Source of the DNA: DASUZB01 sp035535495
Lineage (GTDB): Bacteria; Actinomycetota; CALGFH01
Reading direction: 5' to 3'
Assembly (NCBI GenBank): GCA_035535495.1
Contig: DATLQA010000309.1
Coordinates: 1-14,080, forward strand
DNA: 14,080 nt
Shown here: positions 1-7,158 of the stretch, in pieces
Numbering within the stretch: the stretch's first letter is position 1
Layout of the letters: every line of letters begins with the position of its first letter
Position numbers and translations under genes: made by a program
The notes under the pieces: generated by a model
Seen by the model: only the letters and a program-made list of their open reading frames with translations
Told to the model about the DNA's origin: nothing
The model's database searches: none

Positions 1-141
1 CAAGAACACGCCGATCTGACAGTTCTCGATCCGCCCGGCCGTGCCCGAGTACTGCCGCTTGACCCCGGCCGACTTGGTGCCCTTCTTGAGGAACCCGGTC
101 TCATCCACGACCAGCACCGAATCGAGGTCGCCCGGCCGACC
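1..141 (-). pseudogene. IS701-type DDE transposase fragment (truncated)
   Basis: The reverse strand reads, without a stop, a peptide containing VLVVDETGFLKKGTKSAGV followed by RQYSGTAGRIENCQIGVFL. This is the signature block of IS701-family DDE transposases around the first catalytic Asp (VVDETGF). Recognisable similarity starts only near position 141, so the N-terminal part is missing. The C-terminal part, if present, lies beyond the left edge of the window. The fragment abuts the leader of the decayed integrase, so the insertion or a later deletion probably removed the genes that once preceded that integrase. The family call rests on motif recognition. Confidence 0.75.
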
Positions 142-180
142 AGCGAGCGGCTGCGGGCGGTTGGTGGCAGGAGGTAGACC

Positions 181-1257
181 GTGGGCTACGTCGAGGACTT
201 GCGCGGCAAGAAGCAGGGCCAGGGCCGGCCTCGGTGGCGGGCACGCTACCGAGACCCCTCGGGGCGGGAGCGGTCCAAGAGCTTCACCCGCAAGGTCGAT
301 GCCGAGCGGTTCCTGGTCGCCGTCGAGGACGCCAAGCTGCGCTGCGCCACACGCCCGCCGGGACTACCGCAAGCTGCTCGACCAGCAGGTCCTTCCGGCC
401 TTCGCCGGCGATTCGCTGGCCGGGATTGACGCGCTTGCGGTGCGGGAGTGGGTGGCCGAGCTGGTCGCGGGCGGGCTGTCGGCACGGCGGGCTCGCAAGG
501 CCCACGCGGTGCTCCGTCAAGTGCTTGCCTCGGCAGTTGGGGTGGCCGGCTGAGCCGCAACGTGGCCGTTGGCATGAAGCTGCCCAAGGTGCGGCGCACC
601 GAGATGCACTTCCTCGACGCCGAGCAGGTCGAGGCTCTGGCCGAGGCGATCGACCGTCAATATGCGACGCTGATCCGCTTCGCGGCCTACTCGGGGCTGC
701 GCCCCAGTGAGCTGACGGCGCGGGTCGGCCGCCTGGACCTGCTCCGCGGGAGCGCCCGGGTGGTCGAGGCGGCCCCAGAGATCGACGGGCGTCTGCATTG
801 GGGCGGCGTCAAGACCCACGAGTCGCGCACTGTGCGGCTGCCCCGGTCGATCTCCGAGGAGCTGGCCGCCGACCTCGCCGGCCGCCCTCGTGATCCCGAG
901 GCGCTGGTATTCACCGCGCCGTTGGGTGGCCCGCTGCGCCCGCACACATGGGTCAAGAGCTTCTTCAAGCCGGCGGTCCGTGCGGTCGGGTTGCCCGAGG
1001 GGCTGCGGCTGTATGACCTGCGGCACACCTGCGCGTCGCTGCTGATCGCCCAAGGCGCCAGCGTCAAGGCCGTGCAGGCGCAGATCGGGCACGCGACCGC
1101 CAGCATCACCCTGGATACCTACGGGCATCTGTTCCCCTCCGAGTTGGAGGCGCTGGCCGACCGGCTGGAGCAGGCGCGCGCCGCCGCGCTGGAGAACCGG
1201 GAGCGGACCCAGTACGGACCAGCGGTCGTCACGCTGAGCGAACGTGCTGGTCGTTGA
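181..1257 (+). pseudogene. Decayed tyrosine integrase of an older element
   Basis: This is a close relative of the intact integrase at 10422-11579. It starts at GTG 181 behind a strong AGGAGGT (169-175). The N-terminal arm-binding part (RARYRDPSGRERSKSFTRK) is in frame 1. Near 336-348 about 100 nt, covering roughly 33 residues of the core-binding domain, have been lost between short CTGCG repeats. The reading then shifts to frame 2 (RRDYRKLLDQQVLPAFAG). A one-base loss near 541-546 returns it to frame 1 for the catalytic domain, which keeps GLRPSEL, LYDLRHTCAS, a GHATAS motif and the nucleophile motif LDTYGHL. It ends 1 nt before an attachment-site repeat, just as the intact integrase ends next to the tRNA. 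It is therefore the relic of an earlier island in the same tRNA gene. The two frameshifts make a functional product very unlikely. Confidence 0.9.
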
Positions 1258-1258
1258 T

Positions 1259-1284
1259 GCGGAGGAGGTGGGATTCGAACCCAC
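1259..1284. repeat. Left attachment-site core (tRNA-Ser 3' end duplicate)
   Basis: These 26 bases are identical to 11592-11617, where they form the T arm and 3' acceptor strand of tRNA-Ser(UGA). Here the rest of the tRNA is missing, so this is the duplicated core left by site-specific integration. A short stretch beyond it (CTCTCGGG at 1287-1294) also resembles the variable arm of the tRNA, but is offset by 3 nt. Confidence 0.9.
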
Positions 1285-1534
1285 CACTCTCGGGATTCCC
1301 TCTCGGCCGCTCCACGCTGGGATGATCGCCGAATCTGGCGCCTGAGCAGCCGAAACGAGCCTCCTCAGCGCCGCTTGCCTCCGCTCATTGTTACGCGCTG
1401 TTTCCCGCTCTCGTGTGGCCCCAGTGTGGCCCGCCGTGGCCCCGCGGTCCACCTCGTACCCCTGGCCCGCCGCATTCAGCGGGGCCGCACCCGATGACGC
1501 GGGCCGGCCCCAGGGGACACGAGGAGCAAGCCTC
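1285..1534. other. Non-coding left end of the element
   Basis: No convincing gene is seen between the left attachment core and the first small gene. The stretch holds the GTGTGGCCC repeats listed separately. Open frames across it on either strand are unsupported by start sites or by family similarity. Confidence 0.5.
1413..1443. repeat. Direct repeats, candidate integrase arm-binding sites (left)
   Basis: GTGTGGCCCCA (1413-1423) is followed directly by GTGTGGCCC (1424-1432) and then CCGTGGCCCC (1434-1443). The same 11-mer, again followed by a close copy, occurs at the other end of the element (11523-11544). In the circular form both sets would flank the attachment core, as arm-type sites of tyrosine integrases do. 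The role is inferred. Confidence 0.45.
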
Positions 1535-1747
1535 ATGCCCGACCCGAACGATATCCCACGCCGCCGAGGGCGGCTGGTGCTGGACGTCACCACGGCGGCC
1601 AGCGAAGTGTCCCGCCTCGTCCATGAGGCAAGGGACTTGCACCTGCCGGTTGAGCCCGGCGTCCGCGACGGCCGCGACAGCCTGGTCCGCTGGGCCGTCC
1701 TGCTCGAAGAGGTGATCCCGCCCGAGCGTGGCCTCGGGAGCATCTAA
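1535..1747 (+). CDS. Small hypothetical protein at the left end of the element
   Basis: This gene encodes a 70-residue protein that I do not recognise. I chose ATG 1535 because GAGGAG lies 8 nt upstream (1521-1526). The frame is open further upstream but has no better start, and the extension is low-complexity. The product is charged and probably soluble, with no signal peptide or membrane segment. Its middle (TTAASEVSRLVHEARDL) looks helical. It is the only + strand gene in this part of the element and runs toward the terminase gene, sharing with it the hairpin at 1756-1790. Its position at the element edge, outside the packaging operon, is typical of cargo or accessory genes. No function can be assigned. 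Confidence 0.55.
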   Translation: MPDPNDIPRRRGRLVLDVTTAASEVSRLVHEARDLHLPVEPGVRDGRDSLVRWAVLLEEVIPPERGLGSI

Positions 1748-1755
1748 CCGCAACC

Positions 1756-1790
1756 GCCACGGCCCCCGGGGGATGCTCGGGGGCCGTGGC
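1756..1790. terminator. Bidirectional hairpin terminator between convergent genes
   Basis: A perfect 13-bp stem (1756-1768 with 1778-1790) surrounds a 9-nt loop. It lies between the stop of the 70-residue gene (1747) and the stop of the terminase gene on the other strand (1795). No U tract follows, which is common for hairpin terminators in high-G+C actinobacteria. Confidence 0.8.
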
Positions 1791-1794
1791 ACGT

Positions 1795-3241
1795 TCAAAT
1801 GTAGACGCTGTGGCGGACGGTCCCGGCCAGGGCCGCCGCCCGATCGTGGGCCATCACGGCGGCCACCGCGGCGTCGATCCGGCGGGGTGAGTCCTTCCGC
1901 TCCTTGGCCAGCCGGCTCCCGCGGGCGTCCTCCCGGAGCACGGCGTTGCCGATGTGGCGGGCCAGGCGGCTGTCGCCCGAGTGGGTGAGGGCGCCGTTGA
2001 CGACGGCCTCATAGAACCTGCTGGTGGCCGGGGTCATCCTGCCTGGGCTCTGTGGGTACTCCAACACCGGCAGGCCCTCGCCGTCGAGGAGCTGGAGGGA
2101 GCGTGCCCACCTGAAGGGGTCGGCGGCGATCTCCCGCACCCGCCAGCGCCTGCAGGCGGCCCTGATGGCGGCCTCGACGTCGACGATCGGGACCTGGGCG
2201 CCGGCGGCCTCCCACAGCTCGACCAGGTCAATGTGGGGGCGCTCGGCGACGGTGGCCACGGTCAGGACCGTGGTGTCGCCGTTGAACGACCCGTCGAACG
2301 CCAAGACCACCTCGGCCCCGTCCGGGATGTCGCGGGTCGCATCTGCGACATCCGCCCACGACCCGGGAGGCAGCCATGCCTCCTCGAGCTGGTCGACGAG
2401 CTGGCACAGCCGGGCCCGGCGGAAGCTGGCTTCTCTCATCTTCGGCGGCAGGCAGGCCTGTAGGCCGTCCTCGGCCAAGAAGTCCCCGAGGGCCGGATTC
2501 GCCAGCTCCCAGCAGTGCCGGCAGTCGACGGGGTGATCCTCGAACCCGGCGGCCGAGTGCTCCCGCCAGACGACCAGGGGGTCCTGGTGGTCGAGGGCGT
2601 AGGTGCGCAGGCGCCCCAGCACCGTCTGCTCCAGCTCCGGACCCGGGGTACCGATGGCCAGGACCATGGAGGCTTTCTGCTTGCCGCTGGCCAGGGTCAC
2701 GACCTCATACACGTCGGTGTCGACGCGGCCGGCTTCGTCGACGATGGCCAGGGTGTAGTCGAGGCCCTCCAGCCGCTTCGGCACGGCCGGCAGGACCTGG
2801 AAGCTGGCGCCACGCGCCGGGACCGTCAGCTGGTCGGCGTACACCTGGACGCGGGCCTCCAGCGCCGGGCGGAGCTCCACCATCCTGGCGGCGGCCCGGA
2901 ACGCCAGGGAGGCCTGTCGCTCGTCGGTGGCGACCCACCACGACCTGCGCGCCCTCTGCGCCCGCCAGAAGCTCGTACATGGCCAGCACGGCGCACATTG
3001 AGGTCTTGCCGTTGCCGCGGCCGAGCATCCACCCGGCCACCCGCGGCCGAGGCCTGGAATCCCAGGTCGCCGCGATCAGCTCCCGCTGCCAGGGCCGCAA
3101 CCGCAACGGTTTGCGGACACCATGGCCACGGGGCACCCGCACGTAGTCGAGGGCGAACCGCGCAACCGCCAACTCCCGGCGCCTCGATCCGCGTAGGGGC
3201 AGCGGAGAGGGGTCAACGTCCGCCTTGGGGCCGGCTCTCAC
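1795..3241 (-). pseudogene. terL: Phage terminase large subunit, split by a one-base frameshift
   Basis: This is the DNA-packaging motor ATPase and nuclease, which would cut concatemers and pump DNA into proheads. Translation would start at GTG 3241, overlapping the HNH stop by 4 nt. The first part (to about residue 102) carries Walker A GRGNGKT near residues 74-80. At 2934-2936 an extra G in the coding strand (GTGGTGGGTCGCC where GTGGTGGTCGCC would keep frame) moves the rest (VATDERQASLAFRAAARMVE onward) to another frame. The remainder runs to 1795 and has Walker B LAIVDEAG (about 168), a nuclease-type Asp in LAFDGS (about 316) and a late Asp in RRIDAAVAA (about 456). Joined, it gives about 481 residues, normal for HK97-type large terminases. 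It is either a recent inactivating mutation or a sequencing error in a G run. All key residues survive, so decay is recent at most. Confidence 0.88.
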
Positions 3242-3660
3242 GCGACCACCGGCCCGCTATCGCCGCTGGTAGAGAGTGTAATCGGCTGTTCGGCTGGTGA
3301 CGGGTCGCGGGCCATGTACCTAGCCAGAACTCGGGCGCTCCGGCGGCTGTTCTCTTGGCGGCAGAGGACCCTGAGCGGTCCGGTCTCCAGTCCGCTGACG
3401 GCGACCTCGACGACGTGGTCGGCGACCAGGTCGGCGCTTGGGTGGGCGGGGTGGTCCTCCAGCCCGGGGCACCAGTCCCCGACGGTGGCGCGGTGGTCGG
3501 CGACGAGGCGGCGGCGGCGTTCGGTCTCTGAGTAGGTGCGCATGCCTGGTCGCTTCGCTGCCTTGGCCCGGGCCACCCTGGCCGTGCACGTGCCACACCT
3601 GGGCTTGCCTCTCACCTGCTTGCCGCAGTCGAGGCAGGCGCGGAGCAGGGTGCGGGTCAT
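3238..3660 (-). CDS. HNH endonuclease with N-terminal zinc ribbon
   Basis: This is a 140-residue phage-type HNH nuclease. The N-terminus has four Cys in CxxC-x9-CxxC spacing (C9, C12, C22, C25). The C-terminal half has the HNH core: ADHVVEVA supplies the Asp-His, and LRVLCRQENSRRSA supplies the Asn region. ATG 3660 is used because it overlaps the preceding zinc-ribbon stop (ATGA); the frame extends 14 codons further upstream without support. In HK97-type phages and capsid-forming satellites, an HNH protein encoded beside the large terminase is needed for cos cleavage and packaging. The 4-nt overlap with the terminase start (GTGA at 3238-3241) fits that partnership. The general class is secure, while the packaging role is inferred from family and position. 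Confidence 0.85.
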   Translation of the reverse strand: MTRTLLRACLDCGKQVRGKPRCGTCTARVARAKAAKRPGMRTYSETERRRRLVADHRATVGDWCPGLEDHPAHPSADLVADHVVEVAVSGLETGPLRVLCRQENSRRSARVLARYMARDPSPAEQPITLSTSGDSGPVVA

Positions 3661-3800
3661 CGTGGTTTGCGGCGCTTGCGTTCGCGCAGCTTCTCTTGGC
3701 ACTTGGGGCAGCGCTCCCCGGGTCCGACGAACCAGGCGCGGCAGGCGCGGCAGCGGCCTTGGGCGTGGCCCACGCCGACGCTGATGTGGTGCTTACCCAT
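3657..3800 (-). CDS. 47-residue zinc-ribbon protein between protease and HNH genes
   Basis: This small gene runs from ATG 3800 to TGA 3657-3659. Its start overlaps the protease stop region and its stop overlaps the HNH start (ATGA), so it sits inside the translational coupling of the operon. The protein has CRAC (C17, C20) and CPKC (C31, C34) with ten residues between, a zinc-ribbon arrangement, followed by a very basic tail (KLRERKRRKPR). It probably binds zinc and perhaps nucleic acid. No family can be named. It is too small for a canonical small terminase, although nothing else in the operon fills that slot. A role as a packaging accessory or DNA-binding factor is a guess. Confidence 0.75.
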   Translation of the reverse strand: MGKHHISVGVGHAQGRCRACRAWFVGPGERCPKCQEKLRERKRRKPR

Positions 3801-4338
3801 GGCGTCGTAGCAGGGTGAGCAGGGTGGCCATGTTCTCGGCTCGGGCTGTTGCCTCCCTCACCCCGGCGACACCGGCCCCGAGGTAGGCCGGCGTCCGCAC
3901 GACGGCGATGTGGTCGAGTTCGGCCCTGGTTCTGGTGACCCGCTGCCGGTCGGCGGACCACCGGCTCCCGCCGGGGACTTCGGCGAACCCGACTGAGAGG
4001 CCGAGGGGTACGCCGTCGCGGGCGAGGGCGAGGACCTCGTTCCCGATCATGGTGTCGGACACTAGCCACTCGCCCCAGGCGGCGTCGGCCCGGTCCTCGA
4101 TGGTGAGGGTGCGGCCGATGGGGAGGGTGCCGGCGTCGCGGGGATGGGTGGCGGTCAACGGGATCGTGGCCGGGTCGGTCCCCTGCAGGGCGCCTCTCTC
4201 GAACGTCTCGGTGACGAGCCGGCCCTGGTCTACCACCTTGGCCTCCACACCCCAAGGGAGGACGGGGCCGACCAGGGTGCGGCCGTCTCCCCCGTCGCGC
4301 AGGGCGAGGGAGCTGGTGAGCTGGCGGACGTGGATCAT
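3793..4338 (-). CDS. HK97-family prohead protease
   Basis: This is the serine protease of the U35 (HK97 gp4-like) family, which trims the N-terminal scaffolding region of the major capsid protein during head maturation. The 181-residue length is typical. Visible landmarks are the catalytic His in LTATHP (H65), the catalytic Ser in GLSVGF (S115), and the LDHIAVVRTPAY block (about 141-152) that holds the third active-site region and the conserved PAY. ATG 4338 overlaps the portal stop (ATGA), which fixes the start. It lies after the portal gene and is separated from the capsid gene by the portal and a zinc-ribbon gene, an unusual order because the protease normally directly precedes its capsid substrate. 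Identification is confident. Confidence 0.92.
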   Translation of the reverse strand: MIHVRQLTSSLALRDGGDGRTLVGPVLPWGVEAKVVDQGRLVTETFERGALQGTDPATIPLTATHPRDAGTLPIGRTLTIEDRADAAWGEWLVSDTMIGNEVLALARDGVPLGLSVGFAEVPGGSRWSADRQRVTRTRAELDHIAVVRTPAYLGAGVAGVREATARAENMATLLTLLRRHG

Positions 4339-5444
4339 GCGACAGCCCCTGTCTCGGGTGGGTCCTGGTCGTCGATGCCGGGGATGGGCGGGAGATCCTC
4401 CAGCTCCCTGACCTCTGAGCGCAGCTTCCAGCCGGCCCGGATCGCGGACTCATGCGCTTGGTAGCGGGTGAGCAGGTCGGTGCGCACGAGGCCGGCGGCG
4501 TTGAACTTGACCGTGGTCGTCGAGGACAGCAGCCCCGAGATGGCGGTCTCCATCGTCACGATCCAGCGCCGGAGGCAGAACTGCAGGAAGTCGAGCGCCC
4601 GCTGCTCGACGTTGGCGTAGGTGAGGCTGTTGCCGCTGTCGGCGCCGATCAGCTCGGGCTGGACACCGAAGTAGCGGGCGATGGTGCGGACGTTCGCCTG
4701 GGTCGTCTCCAGGAACTGGGCTTCCTCGGGGCTGAGGGTGACGGGTTGGAACTTGGCGCCGCCGCCGAGGACGGCGATGCCGCGGTCCTGTTGGCGCCAG
4801 CGGGCCCGCCACGTGTCGGCGATCTCCTGGTCGACGTCGCGTTCGGTGGAGAGGATCCCCACGGGGATGCCGCCGGTCCCGAAGACCTTGGCGGCGAACT
4901 TCTCAGCCCCCAGGCCCAGGCCGATGGCCTGACGGGCGTGCTGGATCGGGGAGAGGCCGACGACGCTGCCGGCGGTCGTGAACGCCTTGACGTGCCAGAT
5001 GGTGGCCGGGTCGACCTCCTCGCCGTTGACGCGGTAGATGACCCTGCTGTTCGCCTCCACCTGCACCGTGTCCGGGCTCAGCAGCTCGACCTGGGCGGGC
5101 AGGAGGCCGGCGCCGGCGCGGTCGACGATCTGCCCGTAGCAGTTGCCTCTGAGCAGGAGGCTCTGGAGGGCGGCATAGAGCCAGTCGGGGAGGTTCATGG
5201 TCGCCGATGGCTGGCGGAGCAGCGGCGGCAGGTCAGGTAGCGGGGTGCGGTCGCCGCGGCGGTAGGCGGCCAGGGGCAGGGTGCTGATGCTGCCGGCGAT
5301 CAGGTTCACGCACGCCCAGACGGCGCTGTGCTGCATGGCCGTGGTCGGGGTGACCGGCACGGCGGCATAGGTGGACGCCGCCGGTATGTCGCCGACCTGC
5401 CATAGCGCCCGGTCGTGGCGCTTGAACGGCCACTGCCAGGGCAT
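4335..5444 (-). CDS. HK97-family phage portal protein
   Basis: The portal forms the dodecameric ring at one head vertex through which DNA enters and leaves, and it docks the terminase. At 369 residues it is within the normal range, slightly short. Family landmarks include AMQHSAVWACVNLIAGSIS (about 36-54), LLLRGNCYGQIV (about 96-107), VGLSPIQHARQAIGLGLG, and ARYFGVQPELIG (about 238-249), followed by the typical SLTYANVEQRALDFLQF segment. ATG 5444 follows the preceding zinc-ribbon stop by 3 nt, and the gene overlaps the protease start by 4 nt, so translation is coupled on both sides. A short acidic C-terminus (DDQDPPETGAVA) ends the protein. Tail attachment would need connector proteins that are not seen here. 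Confidence 0.93.
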   Translation of the reverse strand: MPWQWPFKRHDRALWQVGDIPAASTYAAVPVTPTTAMQHSAVWACVNLIAGSISTLPLAAYRRGDRTPLPDLPPLLRQPSATMNLPDWLYAALQSLLLRGNCYGQIVDRAGAGLLPAQVELLSPDTVQVEANSRVIYRVNGEEVDPATIWHVKAFTTAGSVVGLSPIQHARQAIGLGLGAEKFAAKVFGTGGIPVGILSTERDVDQEIADTWRARWRQQDRGIAVLGGGAKFQPVTLSPEEAQFLETTQANVRTIARYFGVQPELIGADSGNSLTYANVEQRALDFLQFCLRRWIVTMETAISGLLSSTTTVKFNAAGLVRTDLLTRYQAHESAIRAGWKLRSEVRELEDLPPIPGIDDQDPPETGAVA

Positions 5445-5447
5445 CGC

Positions 5448-5600
5448 TCAGGTCTTCCGCGGCCGACGTGGCGGCTTGGGCTTGGCCACGGTCTTCTCGA
5501 CCTTCTCGACCTCGCCGGCGTGGCTGCCGCACTTGGGGCAGGCGTGCTCGTCGGGCGGGTAGGTTTCCCCGCACCCGAGGCATCTCCGGACGACGCTCAT
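5448..5600 (-). CDS. 50-residue zinc-ribbon protein between capsid and portal genes
   Basis: The gene runs from ATG 5600, 4 nt after the capsid stop (5605-5607), to TGA 5448-5450, 3 nt before the portal start. The protein has CLGC (C7, C10) and CPKC (C21, C24) with ten residues between, then a Lys/Arg/Pro-rich tail (EKTVAKPKPPRRPRKT). The layout matches that of the zinc-ribbon protein at 3657-3800: same Cys spacing and a basic C-terminus. Similar small zinc-ribbon proteins occur among actinobacterial phage genes, but I cannot name a function. Its position between two head genes suggests a structural or assembly role, such as contact with packaged DNA or the portal. That is inference only. Confidence 0.78.
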   Translation of the reverse strand: MSVVRRCLGCGETYPPDEHACPKCGSHAGEVEKVEKTVAKPKPPRRPRKT

Positions 5601-5604
5601 GGGC

Positions 5605-6897
5605 TTAGGTCGTGTTGACGAGCGTCTTGACGGCGTTGGTGTCGATCAGGGCGCCGTCCAGGCGGAGGATGCAGCGGAAGGCGACCAAGTCGTTCTGGAA
5701 CCTGAACTCATCCGACCGCTCGAAGCGGATGCCGTTGACGATGCGCACGAAGTAGCGGTCCATGGCCCCGAAGGCGATCGACTCGGCGGCGTTGGCCATG
5801 GCGGGCATGAACGGGTCGACGAAGGCCGGGTAGCCGAGGATGCTGCGGCGGTCGGTGAGGCCGTTGACGGGCTGGCCGGTGGTGTCGCGCAGCTTCCGCA
5901 CGATCACGTTGGAGGCGTTGCGCATGATGAAGGCTGCGCTCGGCGACTCGGCATAGGGCTCGGCCACGCTGCCGACCAGGTTCCACAGGGCGTCGGTTCC
6001 CATGTTCAGGGTGCCTTGGGTGCCCAGGCTGGTGCCGGTGCCGGTCGGGGCGGTCACCCCGGTGGCGGCGTCCAGCAGCAGGCCCCTGGGCTCGGTCGTG
6101 CCGACACCGTTGATCAGGTCGTCGCCGTAGCCGGTGGCGCCCAGGCCCAGCGACAGGGCCGCCTGGCGGGCCCGGAAGTCCAGCAGGTTGGTCGGCGAGT
6201 CGTTCGCCAGCTCCTGGCTGATCTCGAAGTAGTTGCTGTACTTGAACGCCTTCAGCGTCACCGTCGACAGGGCCGGGTCGCTCTCGGTGATGGCCGCGCC
6301 CTCGGCCGTGATCGCGCTCGTGACGAACCCGGTGGAGCGGGGGACGACCAGGTCCTCGCCGGTCTCGGTGGTCACCACGGTGGCCCCGGCCCGCATCAGG
6401 GAGCTGGTCTCGACCAGATGCTGGACGATGGTCCCGTAGACGTCGGTGCCCAGTGCCTGGGTGGCCGTGGTCTTGAGGGTGTCTCGGGTGTGGAGGCGGA
6501 CCCGGCCGGCGCGGCCGTAGACGGGCTCCGGCACCTCCTCGGGCCATTCGTCGGCCAGCTGGTCGGCGTAGACCTCGATCGGCTGGGGGTTCTTGGCGAA
6601 GATCGCCGAGCGGAACTGGCGGGCCAGCTCAGCCGACGCACGCGACAGGGTCGGGGATCGGCCGCGGGTGGCCATCGCCCGCACTTCCTGAAGCTGCCGG
6701 TCTCGCTCTTGCTCCATGGCGTCGGCCGCTTCCCGTTCGGCCGTGACATGGGCCTGATACTGCGCCAGCTCGTCGGGGGCCGGGTCCCGGCCATCGGCGG
6801 CGGCGCGGGTCAGGATCTCATCGGCGGAGGTGCGAGCGGTCGCCCGCTGCCCTCTCAGGTCGTCGAGCAGCGGTACGGTCCCACCAGCATTTCCCAC
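5605..6897 (-). CDS. HK97-family major capsid protein
   Basis: This 430-residue protein builds the icosahedral head. The first 100 or so residues are charged and helical (LRGQRATARTSADEILTRAA, then HVTAEREAADAMEQERDRQL), matching the delta scaffolding domain removed by the prohead protease. The remainder shows the HK97 fold pattern: the E-loop region (VVPRSTGFVTSAITAEGAAI), LKAFKYSNYFEISQELANDS, the GTTEPRGLL turn, and the C-terminal MDRYFVRIVNGIRFERSDE followed by FQNDLVAFRCILRLDG. GTG 6897 is used because an in-frame stop lies immediately upstream. No clear ribosome binding site precedes it, so a leaderless or atypical start is possible. It is the first gene of the head operon and is preceded by a 261-nt gap rich in inverted repeats. 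Confidence 0.94.
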   Translation of the reverse strand: MGNAGGTVPLLDDLRGQRATARTSADEILTRAAADGRDPAPDELAQYQAHVTAEREAADAMEQERDRQLQEVRAMATRGRSPTLSRASAELARQFRSAIFAKNPQPIEVYADQLADEWPEEVPEPVYGRAGRVRLHTRDTLKTTATQALGTDVYGTIVQHLVETSSLMRAGATVVTTETGEDLVVPRSTGFVTSAITAEGAAITESDPALSTVTLKAFKYSNYFEISQELANDSPTNLLDFRARQAALSLGLGATGYGDDLINGVGTTEPRGLLLDAATGVTAPTGTGTSLGTQGTLNMGTDALWNLVGSVAEPYAESPSAAFIMRNASNVIVRKLRDTTGQPVNGLTDRRSILGYPAFVDPFMPAMANAAESIAFGAMDRYFVRIVNGIRFERSDEFRFQNDLVAFRCILRLDGALIDTNAVKTLVNTT

Positions 6898-7158
6898 CTA
6901 GGCAATCGGTTGACATGAGAGTACTAGAAAGGGTCGTGAGGCGATACTCTGAGCAGGGTGTCAACGTCACCCCGGGCCGGGGGCAGGCATGGCCCGACCG
7001 GGGAGCGAAGGGCACTGGTAGGGCCGGTCAACTTCCATCCGGCCCGTGAGGACCTCACTCGGACCGGCCCTGCGCCCCCAACGCCACCGGCCCCGGTGGG
7101 CGATCCCGGGGCCGGTGCGCTAGTTCAGCGACGGGCGCCGCGGTGGGCGACGGCCCAG
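6898..7158. other. Intergenic region before the head operon, rich in dyads
   Basis: This is the largest gene-free stretch in the element's interior. From left to right it contains TTGACA (6910-6915) mirrored by TGTCAA (6959-6964) with a nested AGAGTA/TACTCT pair, a G+C-rich dyad near 6970-7004, a perfect 10-bp inverted repeat AGGGCCGGTC/GACCGGCCCT (7020-7029 and 7062-7071), and the hairpin at 7085-7117. It must carry the promoter of the capsid operon and could hold the packaging (cos) site. I could not place a convincing -10/-35 pair for the capsid gene. Confidence 0.5.
7085..7117 (-). terminator. Hairpin terminator downstream of hicBA
   Basis: A perfect 12-bp stem (7085-7096 with 7106-7117) surrounds a 9-nt loop, about 41 nt past the hicA stop. 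It would end the replication and toxin-antitoxin transcript before the head operon, so the two blocks could be controlled separately. Confidence 0.7.

Noticed and set aside
1259..1320. Second tRNA-Ser gene at the left end
   Set aside because: Only the T arm and 3' acceptor strand are present. There is no anticodon arm or 5' acceptor strand, so it is an attachment-site remnant.
517..1743. Long - strand open frame across the integrase relic, attachment core and small gene
   Set aside because: It crosses three unrelated features, has Arg/Pro/Gly-rich shadow composition, and shows no recognisable domain.
2930..2942. Programmed ribosomal frameshift in the terminase gene
   Set aside because: No slippery heptamer or evident stimulating structure is seen at the site, and terminase genes are not known to rely on it here. 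Mutation or sequencing error is simpler.
5599..6918. Long + strand open frame (439 codons) opposite the capsid gene
   Set aside because: It is the antisense shadow of the HK97 capsid gene in high-G+C DNA. It has no family features and has shadow-like composition (runs of G, V, A, D).
6910..6950. Strong + strand promoter suggested by a perfect TTGACA
   Set aside because: No suitable -10 lies 16-18 nt downstream, and no supported + strand gene follows. The GTG frame at 6958-7236 runs antisense through a terminator and hicA.
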